From Qipengyuania gaetbuli (lineage in GTDB: Bacteria > Pseudomonadota > Alphaproteobacteria > Sphingomonadales > Sphingomonadaceae), in the NCBI RefSeq assembly GCF_009827315.1, contig NZ_WTYF01000004.1, positions 1,426,001 to 1,490,000 of the forward strand: DNA of 64,000 bases. The letters are read 5' to 3'. Below the pieces are notes generated by a model. The model ran no database searches, was not told the DNA's origin, and was given only the letters and a program-made list of their open reading frames with translations. Position 1 is the first letter of the stretch. Every line of letters starts with the position of its first letter. The translations under genes and the position numbers were made by a program. Shown in pieces: positions 10,185-18,619 of this stretch.

Positions 10185-10613
10185 GTGGTACGCAGCAGGA
10201 AACCGACTCACTTGACCGACCGGGCGGCAGACGCGCTCGAACAGGCGACCGATCCGCATCCCGGCGTCCCCGACCCCGTGCCCGGACCCAGCACCAATCC
10301 CGCCACCAACCTGCTGATCAACGAGATCATGCTGCGTAGCGTGGGGCGCATTTCGCGCCAGACGCTCGAAAAGATGCTGCTCGGCCGCCAGTACGGCAAG
10401 CAATTCGCCAAGGAAGCGGTCGAGAACCGCTCCATCGTCCACACGTTGGCCGCTTATGGCGTGACCAAGGTCGCGACCCGCTCGGTCCCGGGCGCACTGG
10501 CGGTCGGCGCTGGCCTCGCGCTCAAGGTCCTGTTCGACCGCAGCCAGTCGCGCCGGACAGCCCGCCGGAAAGGCGATCGCACGCTGCGCAAGCAGACCAA
10601 GGGCGATGCCTGA
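10185..10613 (+). CDS. Conserved hypothetical protein, possible membrane-associated
   Basis: This gene sits 46 bases after sspB and 59 bases before gmk. The frame is open into sspB, but the plausible starts are a GTG at 10185 with AGGA seven bases upstream, or a TTG at 10212. The protein (about 142 residues from the GTG) has a Pro-rich N-terminus (DPHPGVPDPVPGPSTNP), a helical middle with LINEIMLRSVGRISRQTLEKML, a moderately hydrophobic Ala/Gly/Val stretch (VPGALAVGAGLALKVLF), and an Arg/Lys-rich tail. I do not recognise a functional family. Confidence 0.6.
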   Translation: MVRSRKPTHLTDRAADALEQATDPHPGVPDPVPGPSTNPATNLLINEIMLRSVGRISRQTLEKMLLGRQYGKQFAKEAVENRSIVHTLAAYGVTKVATRSVPGALAVGAGLALKVLFDRSQSRRTARRKGDRTLRKQTKGDA

Positions 10614-10672
10614 GTGTGAACTGAAGCAAGCGCGGGGTTGATTCGCACCCGCCCCATGCGCCAACAGCGCGC

Positions 10673-11320
10673 ATGGCCGAATCCTCCTCTTCGCAAGCCG
10701 CACTCGCCCGCCGCGGGCTGATGTTCATCCTGTCCTCGCCCAGCGGGGCGGGCAAGACGACCATATCGCGCATGCTCTTGGAGGCCGATGACGAGATCAA
10801 GCTGTCGGTCAGCGTCACCACCCGTCCGCCGCGTCCGGGCGAGATCGACGGGGTCCACTACTACTTCGTCGACGATGCCGAATTCGACCGCATGGTCGAA
10901 GAAGACGACTTCTACGAATGGGCCCATGTCTTCGGCCATCGCTACGGCACGCCCAAGGGCCGCATCCGCGCAGCATTGAAGGACGGTCAGGATTTCCTGT
11001 TCGATATCGACTGGCAGGGCACGCAGCAGCTCTACCAGAAGGACCAACAAGACGTGGTCCGCGTGTTCATCCTGCCGCCCAGCATCGCCGAACTGCGCCG
11101 CCGCCTCGAAGCGCGCGCGCAGGACGAAAAGGACGTGATCGATGCCCGCATGGAGCGGGCCCGTGCGGAAATCAGCCACTGGGACGCCTACGACTATGTC
11201 GTGATCAACGAGGACGTGAACCTGTGCTTTGGCAAGGTGCGCGAAATCCTCGACGCCGAACGCATGAAGCGCCAGCGCCAGACGGGCCTGATCCCGTTCG
11301 TTCGCGAATTGATGAGCTGA
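10673..11320 (+). CDS. gmk: Guanylate kinase
   Basis: The 215-residue enzyme phosphorylates GMP to GDP. The P-loop SSPSGAGKTTISRML is near residues 19-33. The GMP-binding region is SVTTRPPRPGEIDGVHYYFV, followed by EWAHVFGHRYGTPKG and the lid DIDWQGTQQL. Length and motif order are normal for bacterial Gmk. It converges on engB with a 31-base gap containing a GC-rich hairpin. Confidence 0.97.
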   Translation: MAESSSSQAALARRGLMFILSSPSGAGKTTISRMLLEADDEIKLSVSVTTRPPRPGEIDGVHYYFVDDAEFDRMVEEDDFYEWAHVFGHRYGTPKGRIRAALKDGQDFLFDIDWQGTQQLYQKDQQDVVRVFILPPSIAELRRRLEARAQDEKDVIDARMERARAEISHWDAYDYVVINEDVNLCFGKVREILDAERMKRQRQTGLIPFVRELMS

Positions 11321-11323
11321 GCG

Positions 11324-11342
11324 GGGCGGGCCGCACCCGCCC
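11324..11342. terminator. GC-rich hairpin between gmk and engB
   Basis: A 7-bp inverted repeat (GGGCGGG / CCCGCCC, five-base loop) fills the short gap between two convergent genes. There is no T-tract on either side, so its role as an intrinsic terminator is a guess from position. Confidence 0.3.
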
Positions 11343-11351
11343 GATCGCCGA

Positions 11352-12005
11352 TCAGACCCCGACGTCGCTCAGGACGGCAGCGCGTAGTTCCGCGATGCCC
11401 ATGCCCTTCTCGCTCGAAGTGACGTGGATCTGCGGATAGGCGGCGATGTGCTTCCTCGCCTCGGCCTCGGTTTCGGCGACGACCTTTTCGAGATCGCTGG
11501 CTTTCACCTTGTCCGCCTTGGTCAGCACGATGCGGTAGCCGACAGCAGCTTCGTCGAGCATCTTCATCATGTCGCGGTCGACATCCTTGAGGCCGTGGCG
11601 GCTGTCGACGAGGACGAGGTTGCGCACCAGCACCTGGCGCCCGCGAAGATAGGTCTTCACGAGGTTCTTCCACTTCTCGACGACCTTCACCGGCGCCTTG
11701 GCAAAGCCGTAGCCCGGCATGTCGACGAGGCGGAACAGCGTGGGCTCGCCGACTTCGAAGAAGTTCAGCTCCTGCGTGCGGCCGGGCGTCACCGAAGCGC
11801 GCGCAATGGCCTTGCGGCCCGTCAGCGCGTTCAGCAGCGAGCTCTTGCCCACGTTCGAACGGCCCGCGAAGGCGATTTCGGGGACAGTCGGTTCGGGCAG
11901 GAACTTGAGCTGCGGGGCCGAGAGGAGGAACTCCACCCGGCCCGAAAACAGCTTGTTGGCCCGCCGTTCCAGCTGTGCCAGTTCGGCGGCTTCTTCTTCG
12001 GTCAT
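11352..12005 (-). CDS. engB: Ribosome biogenesis GTPase YsxC/EngB
   Basis: The 217-residue GTPase starts at 12005 (MTEEEAAELAQLERR), overlapping the yidC stop as ATGA; the longer open frame lies inside yidC. G1 is GRSNVGKSSLLNAL, G2 is around TPGRTQELNFF, G3 is VDMPGYGFAK, G4 is LTKADK and G5 is VTSSEKG. EngB is needed for late assembly of the large ribosomal subunit. It ends the rpmH-rnpA-yidD-yidC-engB cluster, an arrangement conserved in alphaproteobacteria. Confidence 0.96.
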   Translation of the reverse strand: MTEEEAAELAQLERRANKLFSGRVEFLLSAPQLKFLPEPTVPEIAFAGRSNVGKSSLLNALTGRKAIARASVTPGRTQELNFFEVGEPTLFRLVDMPGYGFAKAPVKVVEKWKNLVKTYLRGRQVLVRNLVLVDSRHGLKDVDRDMMKMLDEAAVGYRIVLTKADKVKASDLEKVVAETEAEARKHIAAYPQIHVTSSEKGMGIAELRAAVLSDVGV

Positions 12006-13759
12006 CCCTTGGCCTTTGCCGCCTCTGCCGCCTTTTCGGCCTTCTCCTTCTCGGCAGCCGCCTTCAATTGCGGATGCTTGGAATAGAGATACTTCTGCTG
12101 CGCCAGCGTCAGGATGTTCGAGGTTACCCAGTAGAGCAGCAGACCGGCCGCGAAGGGTGCCATGATGAACATGAGGACCCACGGCATGATCGCGAAAACC
12201 TGCTGCTGGACCGGGTCCATTGCCGACGGGTTCAGCTTGAAGGTCAGCCACATGGTGACGCCGAGCAGCACCGCCAGCACGCCGATGGCGAGGAAGCTGG
12301 GCGGCGTGAACGGCAGCAGGCCGAACAGATTGAGGATGGTCGCCGGATCGGGCGCGGAAAGATCTTCGATCCAGAGGAAGTTGCGGTGACGCATCTCGAT
12401 GGCGAGATACAGCACCTTATACAGAGCGAAGAAGATCGGGATCTGCAGGATCAGCGGCAGGCAGCCTGCCAGCGGATTGACCTTTTCCTCGCGGAACAGC
12501 TTCTGCATTTCCTGCTGCTGCTGGAGGCGGTCGTCCTTGTACTTCTCCTGGATCGCCTTCATCCGCGGCTGGATCGCCTTCATCGAGGCCATCGAAGAAA
12601 ACTGCTTTTGCGCGATAGGGAACATCACGCCGCGAACTATGATGGTGAGGCAGATGATCGCCACGCCGAAGTTGCCGACGAGATCGAACAGCGTCTTGAG
12701 CAGCCACAACAGCGGCTTTTCGAACCAGCGGAACCAGCCCCAGTCGATCGCCAGACCGAACTGGGCAAGACCGGCGTCCTGGTAGGCGTCGAGGATCGTG
12801 GAATCCTTGGCACCGGCGTAAAGCCGCGAAGTCGTCGTGTACTTGCGGCCGGCCGGCACGGTCACCGGGTCGTAGATCATGTCAGCGCGGTAGGCATTGC
12901 CGCCGAGCGCACGGAAGGTCGCATCCGGGGCCGAACCGTCCTGCGGGACGAGCGCGGACAGCCAGTAGATGTCGGTGAAGCCGAGCCATTCGGCACGCCC
13001 TTGCGGACTAACCGGACCGTCATCGTCGAGATCGCCGTAGTCGGTGTCGTAGTTCGCGCTGTCGCCGAACACGCCGATGGGGCCGGAATGCGCAATGAAG
13101 AAGTCTGCGCTGGCGGTATCGGAGGTACGGCTGACAAGGCCGAACGGCTGGACCACTGCGGGCACGGCGGAGCGGTTGGCAATGCTCTGCTCGACGGTGA
13201 CCATGTAGTTCTCGTCGATGGCATAGCGCAGCTGGAGTTCCAGCCCGTTGCCGGCGTCATGCGTCAGCGTGACGGGCTTGTCGACCGTCAGCAGCTCGCC
13301 ATCGGCCTGCCACACGGTTGCATCGGGCAGCTTCTGGCCGTTCACGATGAAGCCCAATTGGGCGAAATGCTGCGCCGGGGTGCCGCGCGGCGAGAACAGG
13401 CGGACCGGGCCGCTGTCCTTGTCCGTCGTCTCGGCGTAATCCTTGAGCACCACATCGTCGACGACCGCGCCGGTCAGGTTGATCGAACCTGCGACCTTGG
13501 GCGAATCGATGCGCACCCGGTCGGGCGATGCCAGCGCGGTTTCGAGGTCTGCCGCTTCCTGCTTCAGCGCAGCCGGATCGGTCAGGCCACCGGTCCGCGA
13601 ATGCTGGACTTCCGCGCCGTCACCCGATGGGGCGGCGGTTTCGGCCGCGACCACCGGCTCGTCCGGCTGCGGGTAGAAATAGTTCATCGCAGCGTCCCAG
13701 CCCAGCAAGAGGGCCATCGACAGCACGACGACGAGAATGATGTTGCGCGAATTTTCCAA
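12002..13759 (-). CDS. yidC: Membrane protein insertase YidC
   Basis: The 585-residue protein has an N-terminal membrane anchor (IILVVVLSMALLLGWDAAMNYF), a large periplasmic beta-sandwich domain (about 60-370) and a C-terminal five-helix insertase core starting near GNFGVAIICLTIIVRGVMFPIA. The Arg in VRGVMF is the positively charged residue of the hydrophilic groove. YidC inserts and folds inner-membrane proteins with or without SecYEG. The charged C-terminal tail (AEKEKAEKAAEAAK) probably contacts ribosomes. Confidence 0.97.
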   Translation of the reverse strand: MENSRNIILVVVLSMALLLGWDAAMNYFYPQPDEPVVAAETAAPSGDGAEVQHSRTGGLTDPAALKQEAADLETALASPDRVRIDSPKVAGSINLTGAVVDDVVLKDYAETTDKDSGPVRLFSPRGTPAQHFAQLGFIVNGQKLPDATVWQADGELLTVDKPVTLTHDAGNGLELQLRYAIDENYMVTVEQSIANRSAVPAVVQPFGLVSRTSDTASADFFIAHSGPIGVFGDSANYDTDYGDLDDDGPVSPQGRAEWLGFTDIYWLSALVPQDGSAPDATFRALGGNAYRADMIYDPVTVPAGRKYTTTSRLYAGAKDSTILDAYQDAGLAQFGLAIDWGWFRWFEKPLLWLLKTLFDLVGNFGVAIICLTIIVRGVMFPIAQKQFSSMASMKAIQPRMKAIQEKYKDDRLQQQQEMQKLFREEKVNPLAGCLPLILQIPIFFALYKVLYLAIEMRHRNFLWIEDLSAPDPATILNLFGLLPFTPPSFLAIGVLAVLLGVTMWLTFKLNPSAMDPVQQQVFAIMPWVLMFIMAPFAAGLLLYWVTSNILTLAQQKYLYSKHPQLKAAAEKEKAEKAAEAAKAKG

Positions 13760-13819
13760 GGTCGATCCCGGTTCAGGTTTCGGTTCAGATGGGAATGGTG
13801 TGTTAGATCGTCAAGACAG

Positions 13820-14029
13820 CTACGGAACGGGGTCGTGTCCGCAGCCCCCCCACGGTTGGCAGCGCAATAGCCGCTTCAGCGCCAGCCATCCACCCTTGAT
13901 CGCCCCATATTTTCCCAGCGCCTCGATGGCGTACTGGCTGCACGAGGGAGAGTAGCGGCAGGTCGGCGGCAGGATGCGGCTGGGGCCCAACTGCCAAGCG
14001 CGGGCTATCAGGATCAGGACATGCTTCAT
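13820..14029 (-). CDS. yidD: Membrane protein insertion efficiency factor YidD
   Basis: The 69-residue protein carries the complete family signature: [25 protein letters not shown] followed by [25 protein letters not shown], with the conserved Cys residues. YidD is a small amphipathic inner-membrane protein that helps YidC-dependent insertion. Its ATG overlaps the rnpA stop, the usual arrangement. Confidence 0.96.
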   Translation of the reverse strand: MKHVLILIARAWQLGPSRILPPTCRYSPSCSQYAIEALGKYGAIKGGWLALKRLLRCQPWGGCGHDPVP

Positions 14030-14409
14030 GCGCGCGGGCTCCGCGGGCGGCGGGGGCCGCGCGGGCGGTCGCCCTTGCCGTCCCTTGCCCGCTCAAGCGC
14101 GGCGGCAAGTTCCTCGGCCAGCATCGCAAAGTCACGCTCGACCCCGCCTTCGCGGCCGATCAGGATATGATCGTGGTCGGGCAGGCCGAATTCGGGAAGA
14201 CCCGCCCAGAGCAGTTCGCGGAAGCGGCGCTTCATCCGGTTGCGCACGACGGCGTTGCCGATCTTCTTCGTCACGGTAATGCCGTAGCGCTTGCCCTTCC
14301 CCTCGTTCGGGCGCGTCAGCAGCACGAAGCCGGGCCGTGCATTGCGCAGCCCCTTGTTGGCGGCGAGGAAGTCGCTGCGCTTGCGGATGACGGATAGGCC
14401 GTGCGGCAT
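14026..14409 (-). CDS. rnpA: Ribonuclease P protein component
   Basis: The 127-residue basic protein has the RNP motif region [14 protein letters not shown], which binds the catalytic RNA, and the N-terminal [15 protein letters not shown] that contacts the precursor tRNA leader. With the RNA subunit it trims 5' ends of tRNA precursors. The C-terminus is Arg/Pro-rich and overlaps yidD. An 89-base gap with a strong hairpin separates it from rpmH. Confidence 0.94.
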   Translation of the reverse strand: MPHGLSVIRKRSDFLAANKGLRNARPGFVLLTRPNEGKGKRYGITVTKKIGNAVVRNRMKRRFRELLWAGLPEFGLPDHDHILIGREGGVERDFAMLAEELAAALERARDGKGDRPRGPRRPRSPRA

Positions 14410-14425
14410 GGTAGGCAGATACGCA

Positions 14426-14452
14426 AAACGGGCCCCCGATGGGAGCCCGTTT
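14426..14452 (-). terminator. Intrinsic terminator or attenuator between rpmH and rnpA
   Basis: An 8-bp outer stem (AAACGGGC / GCCCGTTT) extends inward by CCC/GGG with a one-base bulge. Read on the minus strand it is followed by a run of four T's. It lies 46 bases past the rpmH stop and 16 bases before rnpA, so it would let part of the transcript stop after L34 and keep rnpA levels lower. Confidence 0.65.
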
Positions 14453-14498
14453 GATTATCGCGATCATGGCCGCGCACGGGGCGCGGCGGATCAGGCGA

Positions 14499-14633
14499 TT
14501 AGGCGCAGAGGTTCTTGCGGCCGCGAGCGCGACGGGCGCGAAGCACCTTGCGGCCACCCGGGGTCGCCTTGCGCGCGAAGAAACCGTGGCGGCGGGCGCG
14601 CACGAGGTTCGAGGGCTGGAAAGTCCGCTTCAT
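14499..14633 (-). CDS. rpmH: 50S ribosomal protein L34
   Basis: The 44-residue protein reads [20 protein letters not shown] and continues with [20 protein letters not shown], the full L34 signature. The frame is open upstream but homology starts at the ATG at 14633. It heads the rnpA-yidD-yidC-engB cluster. Confidence 0.97.
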   Translation of the reverse strand: MKRTFQPSNLVRARRHGFFARKATPGGRKVLRARRARGRKNLCA

Positions 14634-14681
14634 CGGATAGTCCTTCAAAAATTCGTTGTCTGTCGGGCGAATCGCGCCAAC

Positions 14682-14707
14682 AAAAAGGGTCGCCGCTGCC
14701 GGCGACC
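14682..14707 (-). terminator. Intrinsic terminator upstream of rpmH
   Basis: A perfect 8-bp stem (GGTCGCCG / CGGCGACC, CTGC loop) is followed on the minus strand by CTTTTTG. It lies 49 bases upstream of rpmH and 60 bases past the end of the secreted hypothetical gene. It may end that gene's transcript. If the promoter-like sequence at 14723-14752 is real, it would instead sit in the rpmH leader as an attenuator. Confidence 0.65.
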
Positions 14708-14722
14708 GCATTGGTGGAGGGG

Positions 14723-14752
14723 CGCTTAGGCGAAACGCTGTGGTCGGTCAAG
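14723..14752 (-). promoter_or_regulatory. rpmH: Possible promoter for rpmH
   Basis: On the minus strand a TTGACC box (14752-14747) is followed after 18 bases by TAAGCG (14728-14723). The -35 is good and the -10 is weak. Its place between the upstream gene and rpmH makes it the best promoter candidate seen there. Confidence 0.35.
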
Positions 14753-14766
14753 CCCTCCGCGCAGCG

Positions 14767-15645
14767 TCAATATGCGGCATGGGCGATCTGCGGTGCACGC
14801 TCGCCAATGCCGGCTCCGCCGCCCACCCAGCGCCGCATTTCGCGCGCATCGAGCCAGCGGGCAGAGCGGTGCGGGACGGAGTTGGTGAAGCGGTAGAATG
14901 CACGCGCATCGCGCTCACTCATGCCCATTTCACGGTAATAGGTGAGGTACCGGCGGTTTTCCGGCGCATCCTCTTCGTAATCCTGCGCTTCGTGGCCGTG
15001 TTCGTCCATCCAGCTGTGCACGGCAAACTCCGCCCCGTCGGCGATGTCGCGGGCAGCACCTGCGAGGAACAGCTCGACCGCCCCCGAACGCACCGATCCG
15101 CGACGCGGAACATAGGTGGCGAGCCCAGCAGTACGGATCATCCGGCCGAGTTTCATGTTGGCCAGGTCGTCACTCGTGCCCGGGCATTCGACCATGTCGA
15201 GCTGGGCAAGATTCGGGTGGCGGCGCATCATTACGCGAAACCAGCGCGGGCTGTCCGCATCGGTTTCGCCGACCAGCGCCACGCGCCCTTCGTCGAGCAC
15301 GCGGAAAGGCCCGTACTGGGCAATCCCGGCGCTGTAATTGCGCAAGCTGCGGTCGATGCCCGGGAAACGGGCGCGGACGGCGGAATAGGTAGGCCGCTGC
15401 ACCGGTCGCGGCACGAACTGCGGCGGAGCGGGGACCGGCGCGTAGACGATTGTCTGCACCGTGACCGATACCGGCGCGCGCGGCGCTTCGATGGCGGGGA
15501 TCGGGCGGCCCGCATGGACCTGCTGCACGACCGGCTGGCTGACGAAGGCAATGGGGAGCTTCACGAGGCCCATCGACTGCGCCGCCACCGGGGAGGCAAT
15601 TCCGGTGGCCAGTGTGGCAAGCAGGAGAAGGACCGCGCGAAGCAT
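14767..15645 (-). CDS. Secreted COG3904-like (ClpP-fold) protein, unknown function
   Basis: The 292-residue protein has a clear signal peptide (MLRAVLLLLATLATGIASPVAAQ) and a Pro/Val-rich linker (about 45-85). The following domain resembles predicted periplasmic COG3904 proteins, which share the ClpP/crotonase fold: VALVGETDADSPRWFRVMM, then LGRMIRTAGLATYVPRRG, then SVRSGAVELFLAGAARDIADGAEFAVHSW. Family members usually have a CxSAC motif where this protein has VRSGA (Ser187), so the Cys pair is absent. Activity is unknown. The gene is monocistronic with an intrinsic terminator after it. Confidence 0.6.
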   Translation of the reverse strand: MLRAVLLLLATLATGIASPVAAQSMGLVKLPIAFVSQPVVQQVHAGRPIPAIEAPRAPVSVTVQTIVYAPVPAPPQFVPRPVQRPTYSAVRARFPGIDRSLRNYSAGIAQYGPFRVLDEGRVALVGETDADSPRWFRVMMRRHPNLAQLDMVECPGTSDDLANMKLGRMIRTAGLATYVPRRGSVRSGAVELFLAGAARDIADGAEFAVHSWMDEHGHEAQDYEEDAPENRRYLTYYREMGMSERDARAFYRFTNSVPHRSARWLDAREMRRWVGGGAGIGERAPQIAHAAY

Positions 15646-15804
15646 ACAGCCGCACTGCGCCCGCCCCTCTTACCGGCATGCCAAAGGGCATGGTCAACGC
15701 GGCGTTAACGCCATGTCTTTCCCGAAGATTTTGCCTGCCAAGTCTCGACAACAAAAGGGATTTTCGTCACTGCCTCCGGACGAATACAGAGACGGGGGTT
15801 AAGG

Positions 15805-17313
15805 GTGGTCGCACTGGTCCGGACGGTGGCCTATCTCGGGCTGGAAGCGCGCGCGGTGGAGGTGCAATGTTCGCTTGCGCCGGGTCTGCCGAACTTCAAC
15901 ATCGTCGGACTGGCGGACAAGGCCGTCGGCGAAAGCAAGGAACGGGTGCGCACCGCCCTGTCATCCATGGGCCTCGCCCTGCCGCCCAAGCGGATCACTA
16001 TCAACCTGTCGCCTGCGGACCTTCCCAAGGAGGGGTCGCATTACGACCTCCCGATCGCGCTGGCAGTGCTCGCCGCGATGGCCGTTACCGATGCAGAACA
16101 GCTGGAGGACTGGATCGTCGTGGGCGAACTGGCGCTCGACGCGCGAGTCGCGCCTTCGCCGGGCGTGCTCCTCGCCGCGATGCATGCCAGCGAGACGGGC
16201 AAGGGGCTGATCTGCCCCGCGGCGCAGGGTTCGGAAGCCAAGTGGGCAAGTGAAGTGCCCGTCCTCGCCGCGCCCGACCTTGCCAGCCTGCTCAACCATC
16301 TCAAGGGGACAGGACAGCTGGCCGAACCCGAAAGAGGACTGGTCGACGAACCGGTCCGCGGTGCGGACCTCAGGCAGGTAAAGGGGCAAGAAACCGCCAA
16401 GCGCGCGCTCGAGATCGCGGCGGCTGGCAGTCACAACCTCCTGATGATCGGACCGCCCGGTGCCGGCAAGTCGCTCCTTGCAAGCTGCCTGCCCGGAATC
16501 CTGCCGCCGCTGACGCCGCCCGAGGCGCTCGAAGTGAGCATGGTGCAATCGGTCGCTGGTCTGCTGGAAGACGGTCGCATCAGCCGCGCACGCCCCTTCC
16601 GCGCTCCGCACCACTCCGCCAGCATGGCTGCGCTCACCGGTGGAGGGCTGCGCGTGAAGCCCGGCGAGGTGAGCCTTGCGCACCTCGGCGTCCTGTTTCT
16701 TGACGAACTGCCCGAATTCCAGCGGGCGGTGCTCGATTCGCTGCGCCAACCACTCGAAACCAACACGGTCGACGTGGCGCGCGCGAACGCCCAAGTGACT
16801 TTTCCCGCCAACGTCCAGTTGATCGCCGCGATGAATCCGTGCCGGTGCGGCCACCTCGGCGACCCCGCGCTTGCGTGCAGCCGCGCGCCAAAATGTGCCG
16901 CCGATTACCAGAGCAAGGTTTCTGGTCCGATGCTCGACCGGATCGATCTCCACGTAGAAGTCGATCCGGTCAGCGCGGCCGATCTTGCGCTTCCGCCGCC
17001 TGCCGAAGGAAGCGCCGAGGTCGCCGCCCGTGTTGCGGCCGCCCGCGCCCTCCAGACCGCGCGTGAGGCCGACAGCGGCGTGCGCACCAATTCGGAACTG
17101 CAGGGCGATGCGCTCGAACGCTTCGCCGAACCGGACGAGGCAGGCCGCCAGCTGCTGATGCAGGCCGCCAGCGCCATGCGGCTATCCGCCCGCAGCTATA
17201 CGCGAATGCTGCGCGTCGCCCGCACGATCGCCGACCTGGCCGGATCGGAGCGGGTCGGCCGGATCCACGTTGCCGAGGCGCTGAGCTACCGCAGGCAGCC
17301 CCCGCGCGCTTGA
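15805..17313 (+). CDS. comM: YifB/ComM family Mg-chelatase-like AAA+ ATPase
   Basis: The 502-residue protein has an N-terminal Lon-like domain (LGLEARAVEVQCSLAPGLPNFNIVGL; SKERVRTALSS; NLSPADLPKEGSHYDLPIAL) and an AAA+ core with Walker A GPPGAGKSLLA, Walker B LFLDELPEF and a zinc-like cluster CRCGHLGDPALACSRAPKC. In naturally competent bacteria ComM is a hexameric helicase that extends branch migration during recombination. The gene is widespread in non-competent species too. The start is the GTG at 15805 after GGGGGTTAAGG. Confidence 0.93.
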   Translation: MVALVRTVAYLGLEARAVEVQCSLAPGLPNFNIVGLADKAVGESKERVRTALSSMGLALPPKRITINLSPADLPKEGSHYDLPIALAVLAAMAVTDAEQLEDWIVVGELALDARVAPSPGVLLAAMHASETGKGLICPAAQGSEAKWASEVPVLAAPDLASLLNHLKGTGQLAEPERGLVDEPVRGADLRQVKGQETAKRALEIAAAGSHNLLMIGPPGAGKSLLASCLPGILPPLTPPEALEVSMVQSVAGLLEDGRISRARPFRAPHHSASMAALTGGGLRVKPGEVSLAHLGVLFLDELPEFQRAVLDSLRQPLETNTVDVARANAQVTFPANVQLIAAMNPCRCGHLGDPALACSRAPKCAADYQSKVSGPMLDRIDLHVEVDPVSAADLALPPPAEGSAEVAARVAAARALQTAREADSGVRTNSELQGDALERFAEPDEAGRQLLMQAASAMRLSARSYTRMLRVARTIADLAGSERVGRIHVAEALSYRRQPPRA

Positions 17314-17395
17314 GGCATTCAAGGCCCGACCGGTCGCCGGACAGAAACCCGAAAGGCTTCAAGGCGTTATCTCCCTCGAAACCTAGAGGAGATCC

Positions 17396-18619
17396 ATGAT
17401 GGGCTACGCTGCAATCAAGGCTTCGCTTGTGCCGGTGGCGCTGCTCATCCTATCCGCGTGCGCGACCATGCCTGCGGAAACATCCAGCACCGACAGCGAT
17501 GCCGATATCGAACGGCATGACGGGGCGATGGCCCTCCTGCCAGTGCTCGATGCCGAAGCCGGGCCGCAGAAGAACATGGTGTTCTCTCCCGCCAGCATCA
17601 ATCTCGCCTTCGGCTTGCTCTACGAGGGCGCCGGCGGCGAGACGCGTGCCCAGCTTGCGAAATTGCTTCCCCCTCCCGAAGATCCGCTCGGCTATGCCAG
17701 CAACAAGGACGGGGTGGAGGTCAAGGTCGCCAATGCCCTGTTCCTCGACCGCGATTTCCGGTTCCGCGACAGCTATGTCGCCGCGACGCGGCGCGAATAT
17801 GGTGCCGAAGCGGTGAAAGTGGATTTCTCCTTGCCTGCACCGACTGCGAAAATCATCAATGACTGGGCGAGTGCGGCGACCAACGGCCTGATTCCGCAAG
17901 TCATCACACCGTCCGCGATTGCGGACGACATGATCGCGGTTCTTGCCAATGCCCTCTATTTCGAAGGGCTTTGGGAAACCAAGCTGATGGGACGGCGCGA
18001 ACACCCATTCCTGTTCGGGGATGGGACCGAACGCCCCTTCACCTTTGTCACCGATGATTTCGATACACCCTATGCCCGGCACGAGGGATGGGAGGCAATC
18101 CGCCTGCCCTATCGCAACAATCGTTATGCCATGGACATCCTAATGCCCGCGAAGCGCGAGGTCATGAGCGAGGCTCCCTCGGCCTCATTCATCGAGGACA
18201 TGAAGCGACGGCTCGACGGTGCGGACGACGTGTTCGTTAGCGTCGAAATTCCGCAGTTCGAGACCGATTACGACCAGGGCCTTATCCCTGCGCTAAAAGC
18301 GATCGGACTGACGTTGCCATTCGAAACAGGCCGCGCGAATTTCACTGCGATGGTCGAGCCGGGGCAGGCGCCAGTGAAGGTCAGCGACGTGCGCCATGTC
18401 ACCAAGCTGCAGGTCTACGGTGAAGGGACCAAGGCTGCGGCAGTCACGACCATCTCCATCGTGACGACCGGCGCCCGGTTCGAACCGCGCAAGCCCGTCC
18501 CTTTTCGCGCCGACCGTCCTTTCGTGATGGTCCTGCGCGATCTTGAACGCGATGCGGTGCTGTTCATCGGCCGGATAGCGGATCCGCAGCCGTTCGAGCC
18601 CGAGGTCGAAGAGCCCTAG
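17396..18619 (+). CDS. Serpin-family lipoprotein
   Basis: The protein has 407 residues, with a signal peptide ending in the lipobox LSAC (Cys22), so it should be membrane-anchored. The body is a full serpin fold: FSPASINLAFGLLYEGAGGETRAQL, the breach and shutter segment IINDWASAATNGLIPQVI, LANALYFEGLWE, and the C-terminal DRPFVMVLRDLERDAVLFIGRIADP. The reactive-centre hinge at about 343-352 reads EGTKAAAVTT, with the small residues needed for loop insertion, so it is probably inhibitory. The likely scissile region is near TTGAR (357-361). Bacterial serpins are uncommon. AGAGGAG precedes the ATG; a second ATG follows immediately. Confidence 0.9.
   Translation: MMGYAAIKASLVPVALLILSACATMPAETSSTDSDADIERHDGAMALLPVLDAEAGPQKNMVFSPASINLAFGLLYEGAGGETRAQLAKLLPPPEDPLGYASNKDGVEVKVANALFLDRDFRFRDSYVAATRREYGAEAVKVDFSLPAPTAKIINDWASAATNGLIPQVITPSAIADDMIAVLANALYFEGLWETKLMGRREHPFLFGDGTERPFTFVTDDFDTPYARHEGWEAIRLPYRNNRYAMDILMPAKREVMSEAPSASFIEDMKRRLDGADDVFVSVEIPQFETDYDQGLIPALKAIGLTLPFETGRANFTAMVEPGQAPVKVSDVRHVTKLQVYGEGTKAAAVTTISIVTTGARFEPRKPVPFRADRPFVMVLRDLERDAVLFIGRIADPQPFEPEVEEP

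Noticed and set aside
11975..13870. A 631-codon open frame antisense to yidC
   Set aside because: It overlaps yidC fully and has low-complexity sequence without conserved blocks.
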